A stretch of DNA of 64,000 bases, taken from Sphingobacteriaceae bacterium GW460-11-11-14-LB5 (GTDB taxonomy: Bacteria; Bacteroidota; Bacteroidia; Sphingobacteriales; Sphingobacteriaceae). The notes below the pieces were generated by a model, which did no database searches, was not told where the DNA came from, and saw only the letters and a program-made list of their open reading frames with translations. This document shows positions 50,323 through 60,191 of the stretch, in pieces. The position numbers and the translations under genes were made by a program. Each line of letters begins with the position of its first letter. Positions within the stretch are counted from its first letter, which is position 1. Location: contig CP021237.1 of NCBI GenBank assembly GCA_002151545.1, positions 6,076,001 to 6,140,000 on the forward strand. The letters run 5' to 3'.

Positions 50323-51957
50323 TTAATGTATTTTAACCAAATAAAACTGCTCTAAAACCTGTGGACGAGTTTTGGCATTGATAAATTTTCCAGTAAGCTT
50401 TGTGATGTGGTAATATTCAAAAGATTTTAACACTTCGGCATGGTATTCTGTTTTTAATCTTCCCAGTTCTGATGCCGGAGTATAGATAATCAGATCCTTT
50501 TCATCTTTCGATTGGTTGAGATCCTCGTAGCTCCAGAAATATTTGGGTTCGCCATTGGCATAAAAATCGAAAGAATACGCATCAGGATACATCAATACTG
50601 CAGCTTTGGCCTTCGGATAATTTTCTTTTAACCAGATCCCTGCCTGCATGCCAGATTCATATTTCAAAACCGATGGGTAGAAAAATGCCGAGAGAAAAAT
50701 CATGATTGTTGCTGCAACAACTACACTCCTGATTATAAGCGATTGTAGGCCTATCTTACGGAAAATCCCCAGAATTGAACCCACAAGTGGAAATGCAATG
50801 ATATAATAGCCAAAATTGAAGCCTGAATAATAGCCAATACCGATTAAGCAGACCAATAAGATTAATAATATTACACCCTGTGTATACCAAAATACTTTTA
50901 GGGCGTTGCCTTCCAACTTTTGCAAATACAAAGCCGTTATGATGGCAAACTGTGGCAGAATAATCAAGATATAATGTGGTAACTGAAATTTGGACAATGA
51001 AAACAACAGAAAAGTAATCGCTGCACTGGTCCAGATCATGATGCTTTCAGCAGGTAAATCAATACGGTTTTTCTTTTTGAAAAGATTTACCACCGCCGCA
51101 TAAAACAATACCGACCAGGGTAAAAATGCCCAAAGGGTAGTATGCAAAAAGAATGAAATATCCCCTTTACCTTTTATTGGACCGTTATTAAAAAAGCGAC
51201 CAAACTGGCTATCCCAGAAGAAAAATTTTAAGCCCGAAACGCCGGTTTTTCCGAATACCACTTTCTCCGGGTGTAAATCAAACTGTACATATAAAGTATA
51301 TAACTCCGGAATGATAAAAATGAAAATCAGTATAATGGCCAGCCACCATTTTAATTTCAACAGCTGTTTAAACTGACGGGTTAATAACCAGTAAATAATA
51401 AAACCTCCAAAAACAGGAATCAATACAAATATGCCTTTAATCATAATGGCACAGGCCGCGAAAAAAGAACCTGCAACAATGTGCCAGAAAGTGCTCTGAT
51501 GTGCTTTGTAATAATGATAAATAGCCGCCAGGGTAAAGGTGGTGATATAAACCTCTGCGCGGACATCAAAAGTGGAAATGAGGATATGCAGGGAACTTAA
51601 AAAAATCAGCGCACTCATTAACCCTGTTTTTTCGCTATAAATATCTTTTGCGAGTTTGTAAACATACCAGGCACCCCATAATCCGAACAAAAAAGAAGGA
51701 AGTTTGTATGCAAAAGCGGTAATGCCGAAGATTTTAAAAGATGCAGCTGCCAGCCAAAAGGTTAAATGTGGTTTGTCTAACCAATCGGCACCACGTACAT
51801 AAATATTTACCCAATCGTTCCTCAGCACCATATTTTTGGCGATAGAAGCGTAAAGTGCCGAATCGGGTTCCATTACGCCACCAAAAAGTGCCAAGGTACT
51901 CACCGCTACAATTAGCGCAATTAATATTTTATATAATCTGGTGTCCTTCGGGTTCAT
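50323..51957 (-). CDS. GT39/ArnT-like membrane glycosyltransferase
   Basis: 544 residues, about 12 membrane helices. GT-C fold: the first lumenal loop has MEPDSALYASIAKNMV, with the Asp-x-x-x-Y expected at the active site, followed by DWVNIYVRGADWLDKPHLTFWL (key DKPHLTFWL) as in ArnT and PMT-like enzymes. These transfer a sugar from a polyprenyl phosphate to lipid A or protein. A C-terminal soluble part is at about 440-544. Followed after one base by gtrA. Confidence 0.9.
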   Translation of the reverse strand: MNPKDTRLYKILIALIVAVSTLALFGGVMEPDSALYASIAKNMVLRNDWVNIYVRGADWLDKPHLTFWLAAASFKIFGITAFAYKLPSFLFGLWGAWYVYKLAKDIYSEKTGLMSALIFLSSLHILISTFDVRAEVYITTFTLAAIYHYYKAHQSTFWHIVAGSFFAACAIMIKGIFVLIPVFGGFIIYWLLTRQFKQLLKLKWWLAIILIFIFIIPELYTLYVQFDLHPEKVVFGKTGVSGLKFFFWDSQFGRFFNNGPIKGKGDISFFLHTTLWAFLPWSVLFYAAVVNLFKKKNRIDLPAESIMIWTSAAITFLLFSLSKFQLPHYILIILPQFAIITALYLQKLEGNALKVFWYTQGVILLILLVCLIGIGYYSGFNFGYYIIAFPLVGSILGIFRKIGLQSLIIRSVVVAATIMIFLSAFFYPSVLKYESGMQAGIWLKENYPKAKAAVLMYPDAYSFDFYANGEPKYFWSYEDLNQSKDEKDLIIYTPASELGRLKTEYHAEVLKSFEYYHITKLTGKFINAKTRPQVLEQFYLVKIH

Positions 51958-52028
51958 TTACAGGAAGCAAATATGAGCAAAAAAAAGTCAAATTTTTTTA
52001 AGGTTTAAGATTAACAGGGGCAAAGCCT

Positions 52029-52036
52029 TATCTTTG
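52029..52036 (+). promoter_or_regulatory. Probable -7 box of pdxJ
   Basis: TATCTTTG, 4 bp before the ATG at 52041, so the mRNA would be nearly leaderless if this is correct. Confidence 0.5.
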
Positions 52037-52040
52037 CTGC

Positions 52041-52757
52041 ATGACAAAGTTATCGGTTAATATCAATAAAATTGCTACACTCCGCAATAGCCGTGGTGGT
52101 AATAATCCTGATCTGGTTAAGGTTGCATTAGATTGCGAACGTTTCGGCGCGCAGGGAATTACGGTGCATCCGCGCCCGGATGAACGCCATATCCGTTATC
52201 AGGATGTTTACGATTTAAAAGCAGTTATTGCTACTGAATTTAATATTGAAGGAAATTGTAAGGAAGATAAATTTGTTGACCTGGTTTTGGCCAATAAACC
52301 CGCCCAGGTGACTTTAGTGCCCGATGCTGAAGGTCAGATTACTTCAAATCACGGTTGGGATACCCTAAAACATAAAGATTACCTGAGAGAAATGGTAGGT
52401 GTTTTCCAGAAAGAAGGCATACGTGTTTCTATTTTTGTTGATCCGCAGGTAGAAATGGTTGAAGGTGCTGTAGAAACCGGGACAGACCGGATTGAGTTGT
52501 ACACGGAGGCCTATGCACATAATTATTTTGCCGACCGCGAAAAAGCAATTGTAAGTTATATTGCTGCAGCGCACCATGCCAATAAACTAGGCTTGGGAAT
52601 TAATGCGGGGCACGATCTCGATTTACATAACCTGCATTATTTCGCACAAAGTATCCCGGGATTATTGGAAGTTTCAATTGGTCATGCTTTAATTAGCGAT
52701 GCGCTTTATTTGGGGCTGGAAACTACCATTCAGAAATATTTACAACAGCTGGCTTAG
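52041..52757 (+). CDS. pdxJ: Pyridoxine 5'-phosphate synthase
   Basis: 238 residues. Forms pyridoxine 5'-phosphate from 1-deoxy-D-xylulose 5-phosphate and aminoacetone phosphate derivatives in the DXP-dependent B6 pathway. Signature from the start: [17 protein letters not shown], then [18 protein letters not shown] and [31 protein letters not shown] and [12 protein letters not shown] close the barrel. The family length is about 240. Own promoter. Confidence 0.97.
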   Translation: MTKLSVNINKIATLRNSRGGNNPDLVKVALDCERFGAQGITVHPRPDERHIRYQDVYDLKAVIATEFNIEGNCKEDKFVDLVLANKPAQVTLVPDAEGQITSNHGWDTLKHKDYLREMVGVFQKEGIRVSIFVDPQVEMVEGAVETGTDRIELYTEAYAHNYFADREKAIVSYIAAAHHANKLGLGINAGHDLDLHNLHYFAQSIPGLLEVSIGHALISDALYLGLETTIQKYLQQLA

Positions 52758-52760
52758 TTA

Positions 52761-52869
52761 TAACCGCAAAGACTGCAAAGAAAAATGACGCAAAGCAACG
52801 CAAAGTTGGGTGCATAGTTTAATGATGCCTTGAGCTTCTTTGCGAAACACTTAGCGCCCTTAGCGGTTA
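52761..52869. repeat. Inverted repeat of the CCGCAAAG type
   Basis: TAACCGCAAAGACTGCAAAG at one end, and CTTTGCGAAACACTTAGCGC plus CCTTAGCGGTTA at the other; the outer TAACCGC/GCGGTTA is exact. Related to fragments near 17769, 24142 and 27391. Confidence 0.75.
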
Positions 52870-52882
52870 AATAACGAAATAT

Positions 52883-53788
52883 ATGTTAAAAGGAATTCTC
52901 CTTGTTTTTTTTGGTGCCTGTAGTTTTGGCATCCTTTCTACTTTTGTTAAACTGGCCTATCACGAGGGTTATACTTTAGGCGATGTTACCGGGGCGCAGG
53001 CTTTTTTCGGGGCTGTAATTTTATGGATGCTGTTTTTCTTTCAGCGTAGAACCGCCAGTTATAAAGCCAAAGCGATTGTGCCCCAAACACCCTGGTGGAA
53101 AATGGTGTTAGCCGGAACCTGTACAGGCTTAGTCAGCATCTTTTACTATCAATGTGTAAAACTTGTACCCAACTCTGTTGCCATTATTTTGCTGATGCAG
53201 TTTATCTGGATGAGTATTTTAATGGAATACCTCATTTTTAAAAAGAAACCTACGGGTTTACAACTTTTTGCCATTTTATTGGTTTTGGGTGGAACGGTTT
53301 TAGCGAGCGGAATGGCCGAAACAAGTATCGAAAGCATGGATTTAAAAGGTATAGGTTTTGGCTTATTGGCCGCAATCTGTTATGCCGGCTTTTTGTTGCT
53401 AAGTGGCAGAATCGGAAACGAATATGCTCCATTGCAAAAAAGCGCCCTGATGATTACCGGTGCCTGCATCCTCATCTTTATTATTTTTCCACCAACATTT
53501 TTATACAACGGTGCTTTAAACGGAAGTTTATTGAAATGGGGATTAATCATCTCAGTTTTCGGCACGGTAATTCCACCTTTATTTTTTGCTGAAGGTGTAC
53601 CCAGAATTGGGACAGCCATGAGTTCGATATTAAGTGCTGCAGAATTGCCTGTTGCTGTAATGATGGCTGGTTTTGTATTGCAAGAGCAGGTATCGTTTTT
53701 AAGGTGGATTGGTGTGGTGGTAATTTTATCGGCGATGGTTTTGCCAAATTTAAAATATTTGAAAAAAGGTAGAGGGTGGGAAGGTTGA
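52883..53788 (+). CDS. EamA/DMT-superfamily transporter
   Basis: 301 residues with ten membrane helices in two EamA halves (about 1-140 and 155-295). Visible helix patterns: GILLVFFGACSFGILSTFVKLAY, MVLAGTCTGLVSIFYYQCV, NSVAIILLMQFIWMSILMEY, LFAILLVLGGTVLASGM, GIGFGLLAAICYAGFLLLSG. The substrate is unknown; DMT carriers move amino acids, sugars or metabolites. The last residues (KKGRGWEG) are encoded by a heptad-periodic stretch. Confidence 0.92.
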   Translation: MLKGILLVFFGACSFGILSTFVKLAYHEGYTLGDVTGAQAFFGAVILWMLFFFQRRTASYKAKAIVPQTPWWKMVLAGTCTGLVSIFYYQCVKLVPNSVAIILLMQFIWMSILMEYLIFKKKPTGLQLFAILLVLGGTVLASGMAETSIESMDLKGIGFGLLAAICYAGFLLLSGRIGNEYAPLQKSALMITGACILIFIIFPPTFLYNGALNGSLLKWGLIISVFGTVIPPLFFAEGVPRIGTAMSSILSAAELPVAVMMAGFVLQEQVSFLRWIGVVVILSAMVLPNLKYLKKGRGWEG

Positions 53789-53801
53789 AGGTATAAGGTT
53801 A
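53767..53801. repeat. Heptad-periodic stretch spanning the DMT transporter stop
   Basis: AGGTAGA GGGTGGG, AAGGTTG AAGGTAT AAGGTTA: period 7, with the stop codon inside it. Confidence 0.8.
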
Positions 53802-53818
53802 TTTTTTGAAATAATAAT

Positions 53819-53852
53819 CTTCCGACTTCGGACTCCTGACCTCCGACTTATC
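53819..53852. repeat. Heptad-periodic stretch (CTTCCGA type)
   Basis: CTTCCGA CTTCGGA, CTCCTGA CCTCCGA CTTATCA: reverse orientation of the uvrA-tail type. Confidence 0.75.
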
Positions 53853-53892
53853 AAAAAAATAAATATCTTTAAAAAGCATAAAGCATTTAAAC

Positions 53893-54456
53893 ATGAAAAA
53901 ACTAACTATTTATATTTTATCCTTTATCATCATCGGCTTAGCCGGATGTAAAAACAAAACCACCATTAACCAGGATGAAGCCGGAGCGGTAATCACGGAT
54001 TATTTAAAAGCTAATCCTGAGTATAAAACTACACGTTTCAACTTTGGGGAAATAAAGTTTAACAGTACAAACGATATGTTTGAACTGGGTAAATATAAAA
54101 CTTTAGCCAGCAAAGGCCTGGTGACATTGGATTTGAAAGCAGCTAAAAAGAAATTCCTTTCAAAAGATAGCAGTTTCGTTTACCAGATTACCTTAACCGA
54201 TAAAGCGAGTCCATTGGTTTTAAAGCAGGATGGTGATAAAGCAACTGTAAAAGTGGTAGAATATGTTTTGGCCGATGAAAAGCCTGTAGATTTTTCGCAG
54301 GTTAATTCGAGCACGGCAAAAGTTACCGTATCACTTAAAATGACAAGTACCGATTTCGAACCATTCGATAAGGACGCAAATAAAAACAGCAACTTCATTA
54401 CCAAAACCTATAAATTAAAGTTGAGTAAAGATGAAGGCTGGAAGGTGCAGAAATAG
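53893..54456 (+). CDS. Hypothetical lipoprotein
   Basis: 187 residues. Signal with lipobox (MKKLTIYILSFIIIGLAGC). The mature protein begins with a helix (EAGAVITDYLKANPEYKTT) and then forms strands and turns (TVKVVEYVLADEKPVDFSQV, TAKVTVSLKMTSTDFEPFDK). The general form resembles DUF4878-like or NTF2-like lipoproteins, but I do not recognise a family. Single gene between two repeat-filled spacers. Confidence 0.65.
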   Translation: MKKLTIYILSFIIIGLAGCKNKTTINQDEAGAVITDYLKANPEYKTTRFNFGEIKFNSTNDMFELGKYKTLASKGLVTLDLKAAKKKFLSKDSSFVYQITLTDKASPLVLKQDGDKATVKVVEYVLADEKPVDFSQVNSSTAKVTVSLKMTSTDFEPFDKDANKNSNFITKTYKLKLSKDEGWKVQK

Positions 54457-54675
54457 GTTGAAAGACTAAAGGTAAGCGTATACCTAATTGCGCCTACAAC
54501 CTAAGTTTCTTGTAGTACCCGACATTTTTAAACCCGATAGCAGCGAAAATCCTTTTTGTTTGCAGCAACTCAATATGACAGAGATTAACAAAAAGATTGT
54601 AGCGGATAGCGGGAACAAACTTAAATTTTAGTACAGCCACTGCTTTCTAAATAATTACGCCTTAAATAAAAACGA

Positions 54676-54687
54676 ACAAACGTTTGT
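54676..54687. promoter_or_regulatory. 12-bp perfect palindrome upstream of gcvP
   Basis: ACAAACGTTTGT, perfectly symmetric, 146 bp before the gcvP ATG. Possible operator; it shares AACGTT with the palindrome at 15764. Confidence 0.35.
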
Positions 54688-54788
54688 CTTTTGCCTTGCG
54701 TATAAAATCTACCTATTTTGTCGCTTTTAAGTGTAAATAGGACACCTTTTTTACACTGATATATAGCAAAATACAGCTTCGTTTTTGC

Positions 54789-54796
54789 TACCTTTG
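54789..54796 (+). promoter_or_regulatory. Probable -7 box of gcvP
   Basis: TACCTTTG, 25 bp before the ATG. No clear -33. Confidence 0.5.
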
Positions 54797-54821
54797 CACG
54801 CAAATTTATTATTCATACCGC

Positions 54822-57698
54822 ATGAGCTTAAATATCCATTACAAGGAAGATTTTCAAAATCGTCATATTGCGCCAAATGAGGCAGATACAGCCGAAATGT
54901 TGCAAACTGTTGGCGTAAATTCTATTGATGAGCTGATAGAACAAACTGTTCCGACGGCAATCAGGTTAAAACAGCCTTTAAACTTGCCTGCAGCGAAATC
55001 AGAAACTGAATATCTTGGTGCTTTAAAACAAACTTCATTGTTGAATAAAGTTTTCAAAAGCTTTATCGGACAAGGTTATTATGATACCATTACGCCGGGT
55101 GTAATTTTACGTAACGTATTCGAAAACCCAGGATGGTATACGCAATATACACCATATCAGGCAGAAATTGCTCAAGGTCGTTTACAGGCTTTGTTAAATT
55201 TCCAAACGATGGTTATCGATTTAACCGGAATGGAAATTGCCAATGCATCTTTATTGGATGAAGGTACTGCTGCTGCTGAGGCGATGTTTATGCAATATAG
55301 CTTGCGTAAAAACCAGGGGGCTAAGAAGTTCTTCGTTTCAGCATTGCTTTTCCCTCAAACGATTGATATTTTAAAAACACGTGCTAATCCTTACGGCATT
55401 GAACTGGTTATCGGAAGTCACTTAGATTTCGTAGCTACTGAAGATTTCTTCGGTGCAATTGTTCAATATCCGGCAGGAAACGGTGAGGTTTTCGATTACA
55501 AGGATTTCGCATCGGCATTGCACAATCAAAATATTAAATTAACGGTAGTTGCCGATATTTTAAGCTTAACCTTATTAACGCCTCCGGGCGAGTGGGGAGC
55601 TGATGTAGTGGTAGGTACTACCCAGCGTTTAGGTATACCAATGGGCTTTGGTGGACCACATGCTGCATTTTTTGCCACTAAAGAAGAATATAAACGTAAT
55701 ATCCCGGGTCGTATTATCGGTGTAACTATCGATAGCCATGGCGATTACGCTTTACGTATGGCTTTGCAAACCCGCGAACAGCACATCCGTAGAGATAAAG
55801 CAACCTCAAATATTTGTACTGCACAGGCATTATTGGCCATTATGGCTGGTTTTTACGCAGCTTATCACGGTCCGAAAGGATTAAAAGCGATTGCAGAACG
55901 TACACATGGTTTGGCCATCAGCCTCGCCTCTACCTTAAAAGGTTTAGGTTTTGAGCAGTTAAACTCAGCTTACTTCGATACCATTCGTTTCGATTTAGGT
56001 GATTTAAAAGGTGGTATCCATTCAGGATGTATCGATAACGAAATCAACTTAAACTATGTTGGTAATGTTGCAACCATTTCGTTTGACGAAACCAGCACTT
56101 TCGAAGATGTAGCTTTGATTGCTAAAATCTTTGCTAAAGTTAAAGCTATTGCTGCTGATCAGGTTGAGGTAGCAGAAAATGTAGAAACCGTTATTCCATC
56201 AGCTTTACAACGTACTTCAGCTTATTTAACACACCCAATTTTTAATGCGCACCATTCGGAACACGAAATGTTGCGTTATATCAAATCGTTAGAAGCAAAA
56301 GATTTATCACTTTGCCACTCGATGATTGCTTTGGGTAGCTGTACCATGAAATTAAATGCCACGGCAGAAATGATTCCGGTTACCTGGTCTCACTTCGGTC
56401 GTATACACCCATTTGCGCCCGCTGATCAGGTATTGGGTTACTATTCTGTTTTCAATGAGCTTGATAAATGGTTAAGTGAAATTACCGGTTTTGCGGCAAT
56501 GAGTTTACAGCCAAATGCTGGTGCTCAGGGCGAATATGCTGGTTTAATGGTTATCCGCGCTTATCACCAGGATAGAGGCGATTTCCACCGTAACGTAGCC
56601 TTAATTCCTGCTTCGGCTCACGGAACCAACCCTGCTTCTGCAGCAATGGCTGATATGAAAATTGTTGTGGTTAAATCTTTAGAAAACGGTAATATCGATG
56701 TTGAAGATTTAAAAGCAAAAGCAGAATTACACAAAGATAACCTATCGTGTTTGATGGTAACTTATCCATCTACCCACGGGGTGTTCGAAGAAAGCATTAT
56801 CGAAATTTGCGAAACCATCCACGCTAACGGTGGACAGGTTTATATGGATGGTGCAAACATGAATGCACAGGTAGGTTTAACAAGTCCGGCTAATATCGGT
56901 GCCGATGTTTGTCACTTAAACTTACACAAAACTTTCTGTATCCCTCACGGTGGTGGTGGTCCTGGTATGGGCCCAATTGGTGTGGCTAAACACCTGGTTC
57001 CTTACCTTCCTGGCCACGCTGTGGTTGATATTGATAAGGGAAAATCAATTTCCGCAGTTTCATCTGCACCATGGGGTTCGGCTTCAATCCTGATCATCTC
57101 TCACGCTTATATTGCGATGATGGGTGCTGAAGGTTTAACCAACGCTACGAAATATGCGATTCTAAACGCAAACTACATGAAAGCGCGTTTAGAGCAACAT
57201 TATCCTGTACTTTATTCAGGCGCTCAGGGCCGTTGTGCACACGAGATGATTTTAGATTGCCGCTCGTTCAAAGCTTTCGGAATCGAAGTTACGGATATTG
57301 CAAAACGTTTAATGGATTACGGTTTCCACGCACCAACAGTATCATTCCCGGTTGCAGGAACTTTAATGGTTGAGCCTACAGAATCAGAGCCTAAACATGA
57401 GTTAGATCGTTTCTGTGATGCCTTAATCGCGATTAAAAACGAAATTACCGCAGTAGAAAACGGTACTTTAGATAAGGTTGATAACCCATTGAAAAACGCA
57501 CCTCATACGGTTTCGGTAATTACCGCTAACGAATGGGATCATGCTTACAGCCGTCAAACAGCTGCGTTCCCGCTTCCTTATGTGTTAGCGCGCAAGTTCT
57601 GGCCTTCAGTTGGTCGTGTTAACGATAGTCATGGTGATAGGGCATTGATCTGTGCTTGCCCGCCAATTGAAAGTTACCTGGAAGAGATCGTACCTTAG
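54822..57698 (+). CDS. gcvP: Glycine dehydrogenase (decarboxylating), P-protein
   Basis: 958 residues: both halves (alpha and beta) fused, as in Proteobacteria and Bacteroidota. PLP-dependent decarboxylation of glycine, first step of the glycine cleavage system feeding one-carbon units to folate. The PLP Lys is Lys703 in [20 protein letters not shown] (NLHKTF, GGGGPG). Also [20 protein letters not shown] and [15 protein letters not shown]. The gcvT and gcvH genes are not in the window. It ends near CPPIESY and is followed by a heptad stretch and a terminator. Confidence 0.98.
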   Translation: MSLNIHYKEDFQNRHIAPNEADTAEMLQTVGVNSIDELIEQTVPTAIRLKQPLNLPAAKSETEYLGALKQTSLLNKVFKSFIGQGYYDTITPGVILRNVFENPGWYTQYTPYQAEIAQGRLQALLNFQTMVIDLTGMEIANASLLDEGTAAAEAMFMQYSLRKNQGAKKFFVSALLFPQTIDILKTRANPYGIELVIGSHLDFVATEDFFGAIVQYPAGNGEVFDYKDFASALHNQNIKLTVVADILSLTLLTPPGEWGADVVVGTTQRLGIPMGFGGPHAAFFATKEEYKRNIPGRIIGVTIDSHGDYALRMALQTREQHIRRDKATSNICTAQALLAIMAGFYAAYHGPKGLKAIAERTHGLAISLASTLKGLGFEQLNSAYFDTIRFDLGDLKGGIHSGCIDNEINLNYVGNVATISFDETSTFEDVALIAKIFAKVKAIAADQVEVAENVETVIPSALQRTSAYLTHPIFNAHHSEHEMLRYIKSLEAKDLSLCHSMIALGSCTMKLNATAEMIPVTWSHFGRIHPFAPADQVLGYYSVFNELDKWLSEITGFAAMSLQPNAGAQGEYAGLMVIRAYHQDRGDFHRNVALIPASAHGTNPASAAMADMKIVVVKSLENGNIDVEDLKAKAELHKDNLSCLMVTYPSTHGVFEESIIEICETIHANGGQVYMDGANMNAQVGLTSPANIGADVCHLNLHKTFCIPHGGGGPGMGPIGVAKHLVPYLPGHAVVDIDKGKSISAVSSAPWGSASILIISHAYIAMMGAEGLTNATKYAILNANYMKARLEQHYPVLYSGAQGRCAHEMILDCRSFKAFGIEVTDIAKRLMDYGFHAPTVSFPVAGTLMVEPTESEPKHELDRFCDALIAIKNEITAVENGTLDKVDNPLKNAPHTVSVITANEWDHAYSRQTAAFPLPYVLARKFWPSVGRVNDSHGDRALICACPPIESYLEEIVP

Positions 57699-57700
57699 TG

Positions 57701-57736
57701 AGGTAGAAGGCGGAAAGGTAGAGGGTTTAAGGTTTT
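57701..57736. repeat. Heptad-periodic stretch after the gcvP stop
   Basis: AGGTAGA AGGCGGA, AAGGTAG AGGGTTT AAGGTTT: period 7, two bases after the stop. Confidence 0.8.
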
Positions 57737-57793
57737 TCTTTCCATCGCCATATTTCCCCTCAAAACGCCGCCTAGGTTCGTGTCGCCACGAAC

Positions 57794-57868
57794 ATATTCT
57801 ATTCATCTGCAAGTTTTATGGATTCATTTCATAAAGCTTGCAGATTTTTTTTGCCAATGAATGTTGTT
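57794..57868 (+). terminator. Terminator of gcvP, within a direct repeat
   Basis: CTGCAAG and CTTGCAG enclose TTTATG/CATAAA, followed by a T-run of eight. The whole stretch recurs at 58587-58661. Confidence 0.8.
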
Positions 57869-57944
57869 TTTTTTTGGGTTTAGAATTGAAGTAAGAACCT
57901 TGTTAAGATTACTCAGTCATCAAAAATTGATCTCTATAAGCAAA

Positions 57945-58538
57945 TTAACTTATCCAGTTATCTAACTGTAGACACAAGATCCAGCCATCCTCTGTTTTTT
58001 TATAAACGCTGGTATTTCCATATCCACATAGATTACCACAACCATAGCCATAGTCAAAAATGCAGAGTGTGCCATTTCTGAAAAAAATGGGTTTGGTAAA
58101 ATGATAATAGCCCTTAATTCCTTTTTTATAAGCGTAATTCCAACCCTTGGTTCGATCGTTGAAAATATGATTTAAGGTATCTGAGCTTATGATTTTTGCA
58201 AATGGTAAGATATTGTCTGGTAAAGTTTCAGTTTCTAATTTTTCTATTTTACGCACCACATATTTCCTTTCATTTTTGGTGTAAATAATTTGGGGAGCAA
58301 CCGTTATTTTCCTGCTTAAAATTAAGCCTGTTAAAGTGTCTTTGTCAAAATACTTCTTCATCTCTTTGATAGTATAAACCGAACTTTTTGAGACATAAAG
58401 TATATGATCATCTTTGATTTTTAAGTTTTTTATAAAAAACCACTCCAGAAATTGTTTTTCGATTTTTGACGACTTTTGTGCTAGTGTTACAAGGCTAGAT
58501 AGTGTGAAAAATACTAAAAGGATTGTTGCTTTTTTCAT
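57945..58538 (-). CDS. Hypothetical secreted protein
   Basis: 197 residues with a signal peptide (MKKATILLVFFTLSSLVTLA). The rest has many Lys and Tyr (FFIKNLKIKDDHILYVSKSS, KYFDKDTLTGLILSRKITV), then GYYHFTKPIFFRNGTLCIFD and YGYGCGNLCGYGNTSVYKK, a Gly/Cys-rich turn with three Cys. No family recognised. It is more AT-rich than gcvP and lies between two direct copies of the gcvP terminator repeat, so it may have been inserted. Confidence 0.6.
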   Translation of the reverse strand: MKKATILLVFFTLSSLVTLAQKSSKIEKQFLEWFFIKNLKIKDDHILYVSKSSVYTIKEMKKYFDKDTLTGLILSRKITVAPQIIYTKNERKYVVRKIEKLETETLPDNILPFAKIISSDTLNHIFNDRTKGWNYAYKKGIKGYYHFTKPIFFRNGTLCIFDYGYGCGNLCGYGNTSVYKKTEDGWILCLQLDNWIS

Positions 58539-58586
58539 ATTTTATTGATGTTGGTAAAACTCATATTCCATAAAGTATATGTTTTT

Positions 58587-58661
58587 ATATTCTATTCATC
58601 TATAAGTTTTATGAATTCATTTCATAAAGCTTGCAGATTTTTTTGGAAATGAATGTCAGTT
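58587..58661. repeat. Second copy of the gcvP terminator repeat
   Basis: ATATTCTATTCATCTATAAG and TTCATAAAGCTTGCAGATTT match copy 1 at 57794-57868, except that CTGCAAG became CTATAAG, so the stem is damaged. Confidence 0.8.
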
Positions 58662-58765
58662 TTTCATCGCTGCTGTCAGGTTTAGGAAAGGTTTGAAGTC
58701 CAAACCAACTAGACGGGAACTATATTTAATTGGGTGGGAGCTATGAGCAACTCGGACACCCATGA

Positions 58766-59083
58766 TTAAATATTGGTTGCTTTTGCCCCCATTTCATCGG
58801 CTTCCTTTTCTAAACCAGCATTATCATGAATATTTATGTTGGGTTTTAACGGAGCCGTTGGTTTAACCCTGCCTTGTTTTTGCTGCACTACATGCCATGC
58901 TTCGTGCGGTAAATGTTCTTCTTGATTAGCCACTATATGAATATCAGCACCCTGGGCATAGGCTAAAGCATTTAATTGCGCAGGTTTATCCGAATTCGTG
59001 TGTACTTTCACTCCATCCATTGAAATACCTGAAAGTGCTTCAATGCCGTTTTTTAAATTATCGGGTAAATTTTTCTTTGGCAT
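58766..59083 (-). CDS. Solo DUF4157 (eCIS core) domain protein
   Basis: 105 residues, all taken up by a DUF4157 domain: LPDNLKNGIEALSGISMDGV, VHTNSDKPAQLNALAYAQG, DIHIVANQEEHLPHEAWHVV then QQKQGRV, with a zincin-type H-E-x-x-H (HEAWH). In most proteins this domain heads a longer toxin, often delivered by extracellular contractile injection systems. Here it is alone with its own stop and no eCIS structural gene nearby. It may be a loading module, a remnant, or a partner of the adjacent membrane protein 6 bp upstream. Confidence 0.85.
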   Translation of the reverse strand: MPKKNLPDNLKNGIEALSGISMDGVKVHTNSDKPAQLNALAYAQGADIHIVANQEEHLPHEAWHVVQQKQGRVKPTAPLKPNINIHDNAGLEKEADEMGAKATNI

Positions 59084-59089
59084 TTTGAG

Positions 59090-59569
59090 TTAGGTTAACG
59101 GTTTTGGGCTTATATTATGGCTGAGTTTATCGATCTCAAAAGCGATATTATACATCATCGAATTATTTCTTGTTAAAGTGGTAATCCAATTCACTCCTCC
59201 AAGCCAAATAAAGGGCATCCCAATGAACCAAGCTTGATGAAATATAATCAAAAATGTCAGACCAATAGCAGTAAGATAGACCATAGCCGGATCTATTTGG
59301 ATACGGTAAACAAGGTTTAGTTTTCCTCCTTTTTCACTAATGGTAAAACTACCTGTTTCTACTGTAGTGCAAATATCTCCCCTCCACTTAGAATAACTAC
59401 CCTTAAAGGTAAGTTCGTAGTTGTTCTTTAAAATAATGTTTCCCTTTCTTTCGTCTATATATTCCTTCACTACCTGGATTTCTTTTGCATATCCATTTTC
59501 GTTGATGGGACGGCTAATTGCAGTTGAAAATTTATATTTGAACGGTGACATTATTTTAGGATCAGTCAT
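59090..59569 (-). CDS. Hypothetical membrane protein next to the DUF4157 gene
   Basis: 159 residues. The first 95 are strand-rich and soluble (ENGYAKEIQVVKEYIDERKG, NYELTFKGSYSKWRGDICTT, GSFTISEKGGKLNLVYRI). Two hydrophobic segments follow (MVYLTAIGLTFLIIFHQAWF; IGMPFIWLGGVNWITTL), then a short tail. No family recognised. The DUF4157 gene starts 6 bp after its stop, so they are one transcription unit. Confidence 0.6.
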   Translation of the reverse strand: MTDPKIMSPFKYKFSTAISRPINENGYAKEIQVVKEYIDERKGNIILKNNYELTFKGSYSKWRGDICTTVETGSFTISEKGGKLNLVYRIQIDPAMVYLTAIGLTFLIIFHQAWFIGMPFIWLGGVNWITTLTRNNSMMYNIAFEIDKLSHNISPKPLT

Positions 59570-59622
59570 TTATAGTAAATGTAATTTCCTTAATAAATGT
59601 TGTTAGGGTTATAAAATACTTC

Positions 59623-60072
59623 CTATTTAAATAAACCTTCAGAATTAACATTGTAGCCTAAAACTTTAATCTGATCGTTTTCTGCGGTTAAGGTAACGGT
59701 TTCTTTTGCCTGAAATTTTGCCCTTTCTACAACATAATATAGCACATAATTGGCAGATGGATTTGAGCCTCTGATTACTTTCGTTTCCCAGTGATCTAAT
59801 TTTTTACTTTTTATTTCGCCTAACTTGTTTATAGTTCCGATTAAATAGTCATGTAACTTTTGTGTACTGGTTACTGCTTTAAATTGATTGCTCAGGATCG
59901 GACTTAATTTTTTCAAATCTTTTTGCTGAAGTAGCGCGTAAAATTGATCGGCTACTTTCTCCCCTTCTTTTTTATCTTCTTCGCGGTTTAAATAAGCACT
60001 GTTGAAATTACAGCTTGTTGCAATGAATAATAAGCTGAATAAATATAATGAGGTATAAATTTTATTTTTCAT
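59623..60072 (-). CDS. Lipoprotein, DUF4019-like
   Basis: 149 residues. Lipobox LLFIATSC. The mature protein has the look of DUF4019: EGEKVADQFYALLQQKDLKK, LSPILSNQFKAVTSTQKLHD, YLIGTINKLGEIKSKKLDHW, then strands NYVLYYVVERAKFQAKETVT and a C-terminal IKVLGYNVNSEGLF. Function unknown. First gene of the minus-strand group. Confidence 0.7.
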   Translation of the reverse strand: MKNKIYTSLYLFSLLFIATSCNFNSAYLNREEDKKEGEKVADQFYALLQQKDLKKLSPILSNQFKAVTSTQKLHDYLIGTINKLGEIKSKKLDHWETKVIRGSNPSANYVLYYVVERAKFQAKETVTLTAENDQIKVLGYNVNSEGLFK

Positions 60073-60191
60073 GAGCGTCTGATATTGTTTTCCAAATATA
60101 GAAGATTATTTTTTCTATGAACAGTATAGAATAAAATTGAGCATGATAGGCAGATAGTACATGTTTGCATTTTTTAGGCGATGCCAAGGAA

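Larger units (their letters stand above)
54457..54821. other. Spacer with inverted repeat, palindrome and gcvP promoter box
   Basis: About 365 bp with no gene. CCCGATAGCAGCGAAAATCC (54532) and, inverted, AGATTGTAGCGGATAGCGGG (near 54594) form an imperfect pair. A 12-bp palindrome is at 54676 and a -7 box at 54789. Confidence 0.6.

Noticed and set aside
54621-54803. 60-residue minus-strand frame upstream of gcvP
   Set aside because: Covers the promoter and palindrome; low complexity, no start signal.
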